NCBI RefSeq assembly: GCF_000687875.1
Contig: NZ_JHYG01000004.1
Coordinates: 62,001-126,000 of the forward strand
DNA: 64,000 nucleotides
From: Acidocella facilis ATCC 35904
GTDB lineage: Bacteria; Pseudomonadota; Alphaproteobacteria; Acetobacterales; Acetobacteraceae
Reading direction: 5' to 3'
The position numbers were made by a program, and so were the translations under genes. Shown here one piece after another: positions 21,981 through 30,896 of the stretch. Position 1 is the stretch's first letter, and every line of letters starts with the position of its first letter. The notes beneath the pieces are model-generated. The model worked only from the letters and a program-made list of their open reading frames with translations, made no database searches and was not told the origin of the DNA.

Positions 21981-22787
21981 ATGACCGCTCTTCCCTCTCT
22001 TCTGCTCATCGGCGGTGGCCGCATGGGCAGCGCCATGCTCGCCGGTTGGCGTGAGCAGGGCCTCTCCCGCGCTTTCGTCATCGACCCTTCCGAGGGCGCC
22101 AAAACCCTGGCCGGGCCGGACGTGACCGTGCTGGCCGATGCCGCCCAGCTCCCGGCGGATTTCGCGCCGGAAGCGGTTATTCTCGCGGTGAAGCCGCAAA
22201 TGGCGGCCGCCGCGCTGCCCGCTTATGCGAAATTCGCCGAAACCGCGCTCTTCATCTCCATCATGGCCGGCAAAACCGCCCAGGGCGTGGCTTCATTGCT
22301 CGGCGGCGCCAAGGCTGTGGTCCGGGCCATGCCCAACACCCCGGCGGCGGTGCGCCAGGGCATCACCGTGGCCTTCCCTGGTGGGGGCGTCTCGCTTGCG
22401 CAGCGCGATCTCACCACCCGGCTGCTGGAGGCCGTCGGCCAGGTCGCCTGGGTTGAGGATGAGGGCGCGCTGGATGCCGTCACCGCGATTTCCGGCGGCG
22501 GCCCGGCCTATGTCTTCCTGTTGACCGAATTGCTGGAGCAGGCCGGGCTGGATCAGGGGCTTTCGCCCGATCTCGCCCGCATCATGGCCCGCCAGACCGT
22601 GATCGGCTCCGCCAGCCTGCTCGCCGCCTCCGCCGAAACCCCGGAAGCCCTACGTGTGGCTGTAACCTCCCCCGGCGGCACCACCGCCGAGGCGCTGAAA
22701 CTGTTGCGCGCGGATGACGCTCTGCCAAAAATATTCAGGGAAGCCATCCAGGCCGCCACGGATCGCTCCCGCGCCCTCTCGGCTTAA
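21981..22787 (+). CDS. proC: Pyrroline-5-carboxylate reductase
   Basis: ProC performs the last step of proline biosynthesis, reducing pyrroline-5-carboxylate with NAD(P)H. The Rossmann motif LLIGGGRMGSAMLAGW is at the N-terminus. RAMPNTPAAVRQG and the C-terminal signature AVTSPGGTTAEALKLL are present, as is SGGGPAYVFLLTELLEQAG. The length of 268 residues is standard. Confidence 0.95.
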   Translation: MTALPSLLLIGGGRMGSAMLAGWREQGLSRAFVIDPSEGAKTLAGPDVTVLADAAQLPADFAPEAVILAVKPQMAAAALPAYAKFAETALFISIMAGKTAQGVASLLGGAKAVVRAMPNTPAAVRQGITVAFPGGGVSLAQRDLTTRLLEAVGQVAWVEDEGALDAVTAISGGGPAYVFLLTELLEQAGLDQGLSPDLARIMARQTVIGSASLLAASAETPEALRVAVTSPGGTTAEALKLLRADDALPKIFREAIQAATDRSRALSA

Positions 22788-22847
22788 TTTACTTTAAGGC
22801 CCCTGGTTGCTACACCGCGCGCGAGTTGAATTCGGGGATCACCGCGC

Positions 22848-23780
<933 letters not shown>

Positions 23781-23798
23781 GCCCCCACGTCTCGACCT

Positions 23799-23838
23799 AA
23801 AAAACCGCGTCCGGCCCCAGGCTGGACGCGGTTTTTTA
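23799..23838 (+). terminator. Rho-independent terminator after prs
   Basis: AAAAAACCGCGTCC pairs with GGACGCGGTTTTTT around a loop of about ten bases. It is symmetric enough to act in both directions. Confidence 0.85.
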
Positions 23839-23893
23839 TTGCCCTAAACTCCCCCGGCGGCGGCCACAGGGCCGCGATTTGCTGGGAGCCATC

Positions 23894-24511
23894 ATGAAAC
23901 TCTTTTATTCCCCGAATGCCTGCTCGCTTGGGATTCATGTCCTGCTTGAGGAAATCGGCAAGCCGTTCGAGCTGGTGAAGGTCGATCTCGCCTCCGGGGC
24001 GCAATATAAGGAGCCCTTCATTTCACTGAACCCGAAATCCAAGGTGCCGGCTCTGGCGCTGGAGGATGGCAGCGTGATCACCGAATGGCCGGCCGTGGCC
24101 TGGTATCTGGCGAAGACCAATCCGGAAGCGCATCTGCTGCCCACCACCCTGGAAGGCGAGGTGAAGGCGCTGGAATTGCTGGATTACATGGTTGCCACCG
24201 TGCATATGCGCGGCTTCACCCGCATCTTCCGCCCGGCGAATTTCACCCCGACCACGGCGGATGAACCCGCCGTGCAGCGCACCGGGCGCGAGATTGTGGA
24301 GGCCGGCTTCAAGCAGCTGGCGCAGAGCCTTGGCGCGAAGGCCTATCTGCTGGGCGATCTCTCGATCGCCGATGCGGCCTTGTTCTATTTGACCCATTGG
24401 GGGGTGCAGCGCGCCAAGATGACGCTGCCGCCGGCCCTGGCATCGCATCTGGAGCGCATGCGCGCCCGCCCGGCCGTGCAGCGCGCTTTGGCCAGCGAGG
24501 GGTTGAGCTGA
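23894..24511 (+). CDS. Glutathione S-transferase family protein
   Basis: The 205-residue product has a thioredoxin-like N-terminal domain starting MKLFYSPNACSLGIHVLLEE and the glutathione-site block KSKVPALALEDGSVITEWPAV, then an all-helical C-terminal domain with SIADAALFYLTHW. The SPNACS context resembles beta-class GSTs with a cysteine at the active site (C10). The start at 23894 is preceded by GGGAG. Substrate unknown. Confidence 0.9.
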   Translation: MKLFYSPNACSLGIHVLLEEIGKPFELVKVDLASGAQYKEPFISLNPKSKVPALALEDGSVITEWPAVAWYLAKTNPEAHLLPTTLEGEVKALELLDYMVATVHMRGFTRIFRPANFTPTTADEPAVQRTGREIVEAGFKQLAQSLGAKAYLLGDLSIADAALFYLTHWGVQRAKMTLPPALASHLERMRARPAVQRALASEGLS

Positions 24512-24513
24512 AC

Positions 24514-25080
24514 ATGGCCTTGCCGGCGCGGCCCTTCTGGTTCCTTCGCCATGGCGAAACCGACCTGAATGCCGCCCGGCTCGCCCAGGGGGCGGGCATC
24601 GATGCTGGCTTGAATGCCACTGGCCGCGCCCAGGCGGAGCGCGCCGGCCCCTTGCTGGCGGGGCAGGAGATCACCGCCATCATCGCCTCGCCCCTGCTTC
24701 GCGCCCGCCAGACGGCGGAGATCATCAATGAATTCCTGCGCCTGCCGCTCAGCATCGAGCCGGATCTGCGCGAGGTCGCCTTCGGCAGCATGGAAGGCGA
24801 GCCCTTGCTGCCCTGGTTTCCGGACTGGCTGGAAGGCCGCGCCACGCCGGACGGGGCGGAGAGCTTCGCTGCGCTCACCCGGCGCGTCGAGACGGTATTA
24901 AGGCGAATCCTGAAAACGCAGCAGGGGCCGGTGCTGCTGGTGGCGCATGGCGGCGTGTTCCGGGCCATGCGCGAACTCATGGGGCTGCCCAAGGAAGGGC
25001 GCACCGCGCACGCCCTCCCGATCTTTTGTGACCATACCGGCGAAGGCTGGCAGGCCACCAGCCCCGATCTGGGGATCTAG
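24514..25080 (+). CDS. Histidine phosphatase family protein (phosphoglycerate mutase-like)
   Basis: The catalytic RHGETDLN motif lies at about residues 12-19, with the second histidine in LLVAHGGVFRAM. This is the branch 1 histidine phosphatase fold, 188 residues. The substrate cannot be read from sequence. The ATG comes two bases after the GST stop. The TAG stop codon is the first three bases of a TAGAGCAA palindrome element, so the gene end and the repeat coincide. Confidence 0.88.
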   Translation: MALPARPFWFLRHGETDLNAARLAQGAGIDAGLNATGRAQAERAGPLLAGQEITAIIASPLLRARQTAEIINEFLRLPLSIEPDLREVAFGSMEGEPLLPWFPDWLEGRATPDGAESFAALTRRVETVLRRILKTQQGPVLLVAHGGVFRAMRELMGLPKEGRTAHALPIFCDHTGEGWQATSPDLGI

Positions 25081-25184
25081 AGCAACATCCGATCAAACGG
25101 ACTCGTTTGATCGGATAAAGTTGCTCGCTCGAACAAAAAGCTAGGGCGTATTCCGTGCACCAACGTGAACGGAATACGCTCTAG
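25078..25184. repeat. Bipartite palindrome element, family 2 copy 1
   Basis: Two adjacent hairpins. Hairpin 1 (25080-25126) pairs GAGCAAC and TCCGATCAAACG with CGTTTGATCGGA and GTTGCTC. Hairpin 2 (25141-25184) pairs CTAGGGCGTATTCCGT with ACGGAATACGCTCTAG. The linker reads GCTCGAACAAAAAG. A second copy with different stems but the same ends and a similar linker is at 29165-29268. Similar TAGAGCA-ended palindromes are common between genes in alphaproteobacteria. Confidence 0.8.
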
Positions 25185-25261
25185 CCGGTCAGCGCGGCAA
25201 TGCCGATCCCGAGTAGCAGCGCCACCATCATGATGGCCGGCGGCGGCATGAAGCCTTTCAT
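25181..25261 (-). CDS. Predicted 26-residue hydrophobic small protein
   Basis: The minus strand encodes MKGFMPPPAIMM followed by VALLLGIGIAALTG. It has a good ribosome site (AAGGAG, eight bases before the ATG) and one possible membrane segment in the second half. The TAG stop is supplied by the terminal CTAG of the adjacent palindrome. No family is recognised. Support comes from the ribosome site, hydrophobic pattern and position; chance remains possible at this length. Confidence 0.45.
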   Translation of the reverse strand: MKGFMPPPAIMMVALLLGIGIAALTG

Positions 25262-25450
25262 GTCAAACACTCCTTTACCGTCCCGCGAAACCGGTGGCGC
25301 CAAGCGCTGTACAAACGGCCTGCCGCCTATGACGGATTTTTAATGAAACCGCATGCGCGGATTCATCCAGGGAGCCATGCAAGCTTTATCGCAAGGCTTG
25401 CCTTTGTATGTTGGGCCGCGCGTGGCGTGAATCAACCCGCCGGGCGGGCC
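25262..25450. other. Intergenic remainder between small ORF and xth
   Basis: Moderately AT-rich, with no inverted repeat or reading frame that I can support. It presumably holds the promoter of the 26-residue gene on the minus strand. Confidence 0.3.
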
Positions 25451-26260
25451 TCAGATCCGGTCCAGATCCAAGGTCAGCGCCACCGGCACATGGTCAGAGG
25501 GCTGCGCCCAGTTGCGGGCCTCGCGCAGAATCTGGTGGCGGCTCAAGGCCGGTTTCAGATCCGGCGTCACCCATACATGATCCAGCCGGCGGCCGCGGTT
25601 GGAGGCGTCCCAATCGCGGTTGCGATAGGACCACCAGGTATATAATTTCTGGTCCTCCGGCACGAAATGCCGGATCGCATCGTAGAAACCCTGCGCCCGC
25701 CAGCCATTCAGGGCCGCCACCTCAACCGGGGTGTGACTAACAACGTCCAGTAGCTGCTTATGGCTCCAAACATCATGTTCGAGCGGCGCGATGTTGAGAT
25801 CGCCGACCAAAATCGCGCGTTGCGGCGGATAGGCCGAAAAATGCCCGGTGGTTTCTGCCAGAAAATCAAGTTTGTGGGCGAATTTCTCGTTCGCCGCGCG
25901 GTCCGGCACATCGCCGCCGGCGGGAACGTAGAAATTATGGATTGTTAGCGGCCCGCGCGGCGTGGCGATACTGGCGGAGAGATGCCGGCAATCACTTTTA
26001 TTGCACCAATCCGGCGTGTTTTCCGCGAGCATCAACGGCAGGCGCGAAAATATGGCGACACCATTGTAACCTTTCATGCCGCGCTTCAGCACATGCGGAA
26101 ATCCAATCTCCGCCGCGATCGCCTCTGGAAACAGCTCGTCAGGAACCTTGGTTTCCTGCAGGCAGATCACGTCAGGTTGCAATTGGCCGACGAGCTGGTG
26201 CAGATGCGCCTGGCGCAGCCGCAGGGAATTGATGTTCCAGGTGGCGATGGTGAGGGTCAT
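25451..26260 (-). CDS. xth: Exodeoxyribonuclease III
   Basis: This is an AP endonuclease and 3'-5' exonuclease of the ExoIII family for base excision repair. Motifs in order: TIATWNINSLRLRQ, the metal-binding CLQETKVPDELFP, GYNGVAIFSR, the catalytic VGDLNIAPLEHDVW, RLDHVWVTPDL and the terminal SDHVPVALTLDL. The length of 269 residues is normal. The gene is 31 bases downstream of the lolA-like stop and may share its transcript. Confidence 0.95.
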   Translation of the reverse strand: MTLTIATWNINSLRLRQAHLHQLVGQLQPDVICLQETKVPDELFPEAIAAEIGFPHVLKRGMKGYNGVAIFSRLPLMLAENTPDWCNKSDCRHLSASIATPRGPLTIHNFYVPAGGDVPDRAANEKFAHKLDFLAETTGHFSAYPPQRAILVGDLNIAPLEHDVWSHKQLLDVVSHTPVEVAALNGWRAQGFYDAIRHFVPEDQKLYTWWSYRNRDWDASNRGRRLDHVWVTPDLKPALSRHQILREARNWAQPSDHVPVALTLDLDRI

Positions 26261-26291
26261 GGGGGATCTCTACAGGCTTTTCACCGCCTGC

Positions 26292-26993
26292 CTATCCCCC
26301 GACCGTGCTGGGCCCGGAGGACGGATTATACTGGAACAGCGAATCCGGAAACGGTCCGCCCGGCGCTATATCATAGAGATGCACGCTGGTCTGTTTGCCC
26401 TGCGCATCGGTGACGATCCAGGATTGCAGCTCAAGCGGGTCGGTCGCGAAACTCAAGGTCAGCGTGCCGGCGGCTTCCTTGCCCTTGCGGACCAGGGAAA
26501 TATTCACCTGGCCCGGCTGGCGGTTGATGGCGGTGACATACACCCCCGCGGATTCAAGATTGACATGCGGGGCCAGCAGAATGCCAAGCGGGGTGGCGCT
26601 GAGCGGGATATTGGTGGTCTGCCCGAGGGCGGGGTCGTGATAGACCAGCAGGCCAAAGCCGGCGACGAGCAGTTGCGGGTCCGGTGGGTCATAGGCAAAG
26701 CGCATCTTGCCGGGGCGCTGCAACCAGGCCTTGCCAGTGCGCGTCGCGCCGTCCGCCGCAACTTGCAGGAAGTTGGCGGTCAGCCCCTTCTGGGCGTTCA
26801 GATAGGCCTCGATCTGGGCGATAAGGGTCTTATCCGCCGCGGTGAGCGCCAAGGGCGCTGCCTGGGCGGCCAATGGCCACCCGAGCAGCAACCCTGAACA
26901 GGCAGCCGCCAGCCCAAGGGCTTGGCGGCGGGAGGGACAATCAGCTCGCCGCGCGGCGGCTGGCGGCCTCGGTTTTGTTCGCAGAGAAAGCAT
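26292..26993 (-). CDS. LolA-like outer membrane lipoprotein carrier protein
   Basis: LolA is a periplasmic chaperone that carries lipoproteins from the inner membrane to the outer membrane. The 233-residue product has the LolA core: IEAYLNAQKGLTANFLQVA, GKAWLQRPGKMRFAYDPPDP, and a later SLVRKGKEAAGTLTLSFA. The signal region contains SRRQALGLAAA, which resembles a twin-arginine signal, unlike the Sec signal of classical LolA. The chosen ATG overlaps the upstream marR gene by 53 bases. No better start is visible. Confidence 0.82.
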   Translation of the reverse strand: MLSLRTKPRPPAAARRADCPSRRQALGLAAACSGLLLGWPLAAQAAPLALTAADKTLIAQIEAYLNAQKGLTANFLQVAADGATRTGKAWLQRPGKMRFAYDPPDPQLLVAGFGLLVYHDPALGQTTNIPLSATPLGILLAPHVNLESAGVYVTAINRQPGQVNISLVRKGKEAAGTLTLSFATDPLELQSWIVTDAQGKQTSVHLYDIAPGGPFPDSLFQYNPSSGPSTVGG

Positions 26994-27321
26994 CGGTCAT
27001 AATATGGCGCGTCTCACGCAGAAAAGCAGCCCCCTTGACGGTGCGCTGCACCAGCACCGAGCGGCGGTCGGACGGGTCGACCTTGCGGCGAACGAAATCG
27101 AGCTCGGTCAGCCGGTCGAGCGCGCGGGTGATCGCCGGCTTGGAGACGTTCAGCTCCTGCGCCAGGCCGCGCACGGTATGGCCGCCTTCATTCAGGTAGC
27201 AGGTGAGAAACACGCCGAGCTGACGCGCGGAAAGATCCACGCCGTCACGGCGAACCAAGGACACGACCGTGTCTCGTAGAATGCCCACGAGCTGATCGGA
27301 AGACAGTTGAGCGGATGCCAT
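26941..27321 (-). CDS. MarR family transcriptional regulator
   Basis: The 126-residue product carries a winged helix: LSARQLGVFLTCYLNEGGHTVRGLAQELNVSKPAITRALDRL (given in parts: LSARQLGVFL, TVRGLAQELNVSKPAITRA) and a basic wing RRKVDPSDRRSVLV. I chose the ATG at 27321 because GGAG lies eight bases upstream; an ATG at 27348 adds nine residues. It is translationally linked to the lolA-like gene. The ligand and targets are unknown; the AT-rich upstream region may hold its own operator. Confidence 0.88.
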   Translation of the reverse strand: MASAQLSSDQLVGILRDTVVSLVRRDGVDLSARQLGVFLTCYLNEGGHTVRGLAQELNVSKPAITRALDRLTELDFVRRKVDPSDRRSVLVQRTVKGAAFLRETRHIMTDAFSANKTEAASRRAAS

Positions 27322-27348
27322 TTTATAACTCCATGGAAACAGGCTCAT

Positions 27349-27684
27349 AAAAACCGTTTCAGACGGAAGATTTCGCCGAAGCCGTTTCTAGACTGAACCG
27401 TTAGTACATAATAGTATAGGTAAATACAAAATCTCTTCAATATGATTAAGAAAAATTCTTTGTCCGTATCACTAACATACTGAAAAGGCGAAATGATCCC
27501 TCTGCGGTCGAACGATTTGTTTTGTAACGAAGTTTGTTGATTTTGCGAAAACTAAATATTCGCTCTTTATTGCTGAAATCTTACGTTTTGATAAGACAAT
27601 ATGTAAACTGGTTTGTGCGCATCCTATTTTATCGATTCGCGACCGGGATCAAAAATAAGACCCGGCCGCTGCATTTTTCGGACG
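27349..27684. promoter_or_regulatory. AT-rich intergenic region upstream of marR
   Basis: About 330 bases are far more AT-rich than anything else in the window. They contain several A/T runs but no convincing gene; a 99-codon frame from 27534 runs into the aminopeptidase on the opposite strand and looks spurious. A hairpin at 27639-27669 (GCGACCGGG / CCCGGCCGC) follows the minus-strand aminopeptidase stop and may slow or end its transcription. Confidence 0.5.
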
Positions 27685-29103
27685 TCACATGGCGTGGGGA
27701 CGGCTCAGCCCCTCGATTGCCGCAAGCAAGGCCTGCAGAGTTTGCGCCTCTCCGCCTTCGGGCTTGCCCGGTCTGGTTGCATCGTTCCACGCATAAGTGT
27801 CGATGTGCGCCCAATGCGTGTTTTTTGAAATGAAATGTTGCAGGAACAATGCGGCGGTTACCGCGCCGGCCATCGGCTTTGAAGAGATGTTGCACAAATC
27901 CGCATAAGGGGTCTCCAGCCAGGCGGCATAAGGCGCGTGCAGCGGCAGGCGCCAGAGCGGATCGTTCTCGATGAGTCCAGATTCAAGAATCGTCTGGGCC
28001 AGTGCGTCGTCATTGCTGAACAGCGCCGGCAGATCCGGCCCCAGCGCCACGCGCGCCGCCCCGGTGAGGGTGGCGGCGTCGATCAGCCAGTGCGGTTGCG
28101 CCCCGCAGGCTTCATGCAGCAGGTCGCACAATACCAGCCGTCCTTCCGCATCCGTATCGCCGACTTCGACGCTGATCCCCGCACGGGTGCGCAGAATATC
28201 GGAGGGGCGCATGGCATGGCCGGAGACGCTGTTCTCCACGCAGCCCAGCCGCAACTCCAGCCGGATCGGCAGATCCAGCGCCATGATCGCGCTGGCCAGC
28301 CCGAGCATGATCGCCGCCCCGCCCATATCCTTGCGCATCAGCCGCATCGAGCCGCCGGGCTTGAGGTTGTAGCCGCCAGTATCGAAACAAACCCCCTTGC
28401 CGCAGAGCGAGACCAGCTTCGCCTCCGTCCCCGCCTGGCTGCCCTGCCAGCGCAGCACCACCACCGCTGGCGCGCGCGCCGAACCGGCACCCACCGCCGC
28501 CACGGTCGGGTAGTTGGCCTCCAGCGCCGCACCGGTGATCGCCTCCGCCTCGGCGCCGAAATGCTGCGCCACATCCAGCGCCGCCTGCGCCAGCTCGGGG
28601 GGCCCGAGCAGGTTGGGCGGTGTGTTGATCAGCTCGCGGGCCAGCATCATGCTGCCGGCCAGGATGCGCGCGCGTGGCTGCGCCTGGGCGCGCTGGGGGG
28701 CCAGCTGGGCGAAATCGGCCTGGCGGGCGCGCTGCGTCTGGTAGCGATAGGCCCCCAGCAGAAAAGCCCGCTCCGCCCGCTCAGGATCGAACCCGCCGGG
28801 CTCGATATGCCACAGGCTGCCGGCGGGCAGGGCGGCGGCGGCGGCGCCGAAGCCGATGCTCTCCGGCGCGTTGCCCAGCCCGAGCAAGGCCCCGGCCAGC
28901 GCGCCTTGCGCATCCGCGTAAAGCAGCACGCGGCCGGCCTCGCCGGTGAAGCCAAGCAGCCTGGCCTGCGCGGCGGCCTCCGGAAGGGCGGCCAGGCATG
29001 CACCCAGCCCCTCCGGGCGTACCGCGTACAAGGGCAGAGACGGGCCAGGCACATGCGCCAGGCCAGAGGGTTGGTCGAGGAATTGTAAAGGGGAATATGT
29101 CAT
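27685..29103 (-). CDS. M17 family leucyl aminopeptidase
   Basis: A two-zinc aminopeptidase of the PepA/PepB type that removes N-terminal residues from peptides. The C-terminal catalytic domain contains LCGKGVCFDTGGYNLKP (metal-binding lysine and aspartate), KDMGGAA, and GDTDAEGRLVLCD. The usual signature is NTDAEGRL, so Asn is replaced by Asp here while the metal-binding Asp and Glu remain. The length of 472 residues is normal, and the N-terminal domain is divergent, as usual in this family. Confidence 0.93.
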   Translation of the reverse strand: MTYSPLQFLDQPSGLAHVPGPSLPLYAVRPEGLGACLAALPEAAAQARLLGFTGEAGRVLLYADAQGALAGALLGLGNAPESIGFGAAAAALPAGSLWHIEPGGFDPERAERAFLLGAYRYQTQRARQADFAQLAPQRAQAQPRARILAGSMMLARELINTPPNLLGPPELAQAALDVAQHFGAEAEAITGAALEANYPTVAAVGAGSARAPAVVVLRWQGSQAGTEAKLVSLCGKGVCFDTGGYNLKPGGSMRLMRKDMGGAAIMLGLASAIMALDLPIRLELRLGCVENSVSGHAMRPSDILRTRAGISVEVGDTDAEGRLVLCDLLHEACGAQPHWLIDAATLTGAARVALGPDLPALFSNDDALAQTILESGLIENDPLWRLPLHAPYAAWLETPYADLCNISSKPMAGAVTAALFLQHFISKNTHWAHIDTYAWNDATRPGKPEGGEAQTLQALLAAIEGLSRPHAM

Positions 29104-29164
29104 GCCGGCATGCTAGCGCCGGGGCGGGGGGCCTGTCATCGCGGCAAAGGCGCGGCGCGGCACC

Positions 29165-29268
29165 TAGAGCAATATGTGTTTAGGTTGACGCGCCAACGTC
29201 AAGATAAACACATGAAATTGCTCGCTAAAACAAAACTTAGAGCATCAAGCTAAAAACTTGATGCTCTA
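29165..29268. repeat. Bipartite palindrome element, family 2 copy 2
   Basis: Hairpin 1 (29167-29223) pairs GAGCAA with TTGCTC, TGTGTTTA with TAAACACA, and TTGACG with CGTCAA. Hairpin 2 (29239-29267) pairs GAGCATCAAG with CTTGATGCTC. The linker is GCTAAAACAAAACT, close to the linker of copy 1. Stem sequences differ from copy 1 while pairing and ends are kept. Confidence 0.8.
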
Positions 29269-29342
29269 AAGGCGCTGCCCAGAGATCAAACCGGGCGCGC
29301 TCCTGCCAGCGCACCCGGGTCGCGAGAGATCAGCGCAAGGAT

Positions 29343-29360
29343 GGGCGGGTTACCCCGCCC
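29343..29360 (-). terminator. GC hairpin downstream of the cold-shock gene
   Basis: GGGCGGG and CCCCGCCC form a short hairpin five bases past the cold-shock stop on the minus strand. There is no T run, so it is a weak terminator candidate. Confidence 0.4.
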
Positions 29361-29365
29361 CTTAT

Positions 29366-29614
29366 TCAGTGCAGCCGTTCGATCCCGATGGCGGCAACGC
29401 GGCCCTCGCGCTGCTGCAGAACGAAGCGCACCCGCTCGCCCTCATTCAGCTTGCGCAGGCCGGCATGCTGCACGGCGCTGATATGAACAAAAATATCGTT
29501 CCCGCCCTCGTCCGGGGCGATGAAGCCATAGCCTTTGCCGGGGTTGAACCATCTCACCACGCCGGTCTGAGACTCAGCCTGCGACGAGGATTGGGTGTCT
29601 TGCATCGTTTCCAT
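29366..29614 (-). CDS. Cold-shock domain protein (CspA family)
   Basis: A single cold-shock domain with RNP1-like GKGYGFIAPD and RNP2-like DIFVHISAV, following the opening GVVRWFNPGKG. Such proteins bind single-stranded nucleic acids and melt RNA structure. I chose the ATG at 29614 with AAAGG upstream, giving 82 residues. It has a short Gln/Ser-rich N-terminal extension. An upstream ATG at 29668 would add 18 residues but lacks support. Confidence 0.92.
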   Translation of the reverse strand: METMQDTQSSSQAESQTGVVRWFNPGKGYGFIAPDEGGNDIFVHISAVQHAGLRKLNEGERVRFVLQQREGRVAAIGIERLH

Positions 29615-29769
29615 GTGGCGCCTTTCTTTGCCCAGTTTTATTTGCCCGTTCTTTTGGGCTTGGGTCATTTCGCCGGATCGCTCCGGACGAAACGGAATTT
29701 AAGCGCATTTGCCAGGAACGATCAATTCCAAAGTTTTTGCTGCATTGCAGCGGATTTTTGAAACAACAA

Positions 29770-29794
29770 CGCCGCCGGCAAGGTGCCGGCGGCG
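29770..29794 (-). terminator. Terminator after gcrA
   Basis: CGCCGCCGGCA pairs perfectly with TGCCGGCGGCG around a short loop. On the minus strand it is followed by TTGTTGTTT. It lies just after the gcrA stop. Confidence 0.75.
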
Positions 29795-29810
29795 TAACGT
29801 TCGCAAGGAG

Positions 29811-30260
29811 TCAGGCCACGTCTTCGCGTTTGTCGCGCACGCGGACATAGGCGATGGCGGCGTGGTCCTCGCAATAGGGCTTCCCGGAAACCGCCGCGGC
29901 ATTACAAAAGTGAAAACTCGGTTTGCCGGGCTCGCCGATTGGCCAGCAGCACGGGGTGGCGCGGGGCTGCTGCGGTTTCGGCGCTGGCATGATCGCGCGC
30001 AGCACCGGCACAGGCTGGCTCACCGAGGCGGAAAGCGGCGGCAAGGTCGGGCCCTGGGTGCGCTTGGGCGCCACCGGGCGCGGCGCGGTCTCGCCGGTGG
30101 AGCGGCGGATCGGCGAGGGGCGAGCCGGCAGATTGAGCCGGTGCGCCTTGCCGACCACGGCATTCTTGGAAATATTCAGCCGCCGGCCGATCTCCGCGGT
30201 CGACAAGCCCTCGGCCCACAAACTCCGCAGCCGCGCAATGCTGTCGTCTGTCCACTCCAT
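29811..30260 (-). CDS. gcrA: Cell cycle regulator GcrA
   Basis: GcrA is an alphaproteobacterial RNA polymerase-associated activator that prefers promoters with methylated GANTC sites. The N-terminal helix-turn-helix domain (residues 2-45) reads EWTDDSIARLRSLWAEG, then LSTAEIGRRLNISKNAVVG and KAHRLNLP. A proline-rich middle leads to the conserved C-terminal domain, with WPIGEPGKPSFHFCNA and GKPYCEDHAAIAY. The length is 149 residues. The ATG at 30260 follows GGAGG; upstream frame extension is not needed. Possible targets in this window are ftsZ and mipZ. Confidence 0.95.
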   Translation of the reverse strand: MEWTDDSIARLRSLWAEGLSTAEIGRRLNISKNAVVGKAHRLNLPARPSPIRRSTGETAPRPVAPKRTQGPTLPPLSASVSQPVPVLRAIMPAPKPQQPRATPCCWPIGEPGKPSFHFCNAAAVSGKPYCEDHAAIAYVRVRDKREDVA

Positions 30261-30339
30261 TTTGTGGGCCTCCATGCTGTAACTACTAGATACAGTAGAG
30301 GCTGCGAGAGGGCGTAGCAATCTCTTGTGACGTTTTCAC

Positions 30340-30359
30340 GAGTCCTTTTCTGTGGAAAA
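30340..30359 (-). promoter_or_regulatory. GANTC site and DnaA-like box upstream of gcrA
   Basis: GAGTC lies at 30340-30344, about 80 bases before the gcrA start. TGTGGAAAA at 30351-30359 differs from the reverse complement of the DnaA box by one base. DnaA activates gcrA in Caulobacter. The sites are seen; function is inferred and weak. Confidence 0.3.
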
Positions 30360-30374
30360 CTCAAACTCGCCAGC

Positions 30375-30896
30375 TCAGGGCTTCACATCCTCGCCCGGAA
30401 AGGCGCCCCAGAAATCGCTGCGGGCCAGGTAGCCGGTCTCATATTTGGTGGCAGCCTTGCAGTAATCGCTGGTGGGCGTGCAGCGCAGCAACGCCCCGGA
30501 CACGCCCTGGGCGAGATAGGCGACCACACCCGCCCCGGCGCTGGGCCCGCTGCGCAAGGCGGCCTTGTCGGCGGTGATATAGAAGCCGCGCTTGGCGCGG
30601 ATGGTCGCCTCATGCACCCAGCCGGTGCCGCCATCCGGCGCCAGGATCTGCCGCCAGACATTGAATTCGCCGATGATCTCCACCGGCAGCCCGGCGCGCT
30701 GATAGACCCAGTTCACCGGATATTGAAACCCCGGCCCGGCGCGCACATTCACCTCATCCGAGCGCAGCGAGACAAAGCGCGGCACCGGCAGGCCGGTATT
30801 GCTGCCTTTGCCAGGGCCAGGGCCGGTGCCAGGATCAGGGGCGGCGGCGCAGAGCAGCGGGGCCAACAGCAGCACTATCAGCCGCAAACGGGGCAT
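30375..30896 (-). CDS. Exported SH3-domain protein
   Basis: A 173-residue product with a signal peptide (about 1-20, LIVLLLAPLLCAAA), a Gly/Pro linker, and two bacterial SH3-like repeats. The first contains LRSDEVNVRAGPGFQYPVNWVY and the second ITADKAALRSGPSAGAGVVAYL. This fits the family once annotated as DUF1058/SH3_4, thought to bind cell wall in the periplasm. The ATG at 30896 overlaps the end of the moeB-like gene by 19 bases, so the two are likely one operon. Confidence 0.88.
   Translation of the reverse strand: MPRLRLIVLLLAPLLCAAAPDPGTGPGPGKGSNTGLPVPRFVSLRSDEVNVRAGPGFQYPVNWVYQRAGLPVEIIGEFNVWRQILAPDGGTGWVHEATIRAKRGFYITADKAALRSGPSAGAGVVAYLAQGVSGALLRCTPTSDYCKAATKYETGYLARSDFWGAFPGEDVKP

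Noticed and set aside
27534-27833. A 99-codon plus-strand frame in the AT-rich island
   Set aside because: No ribosome site, and its second half overlaps the aminopeptidase antisense; composition changes abruptly in the middle.
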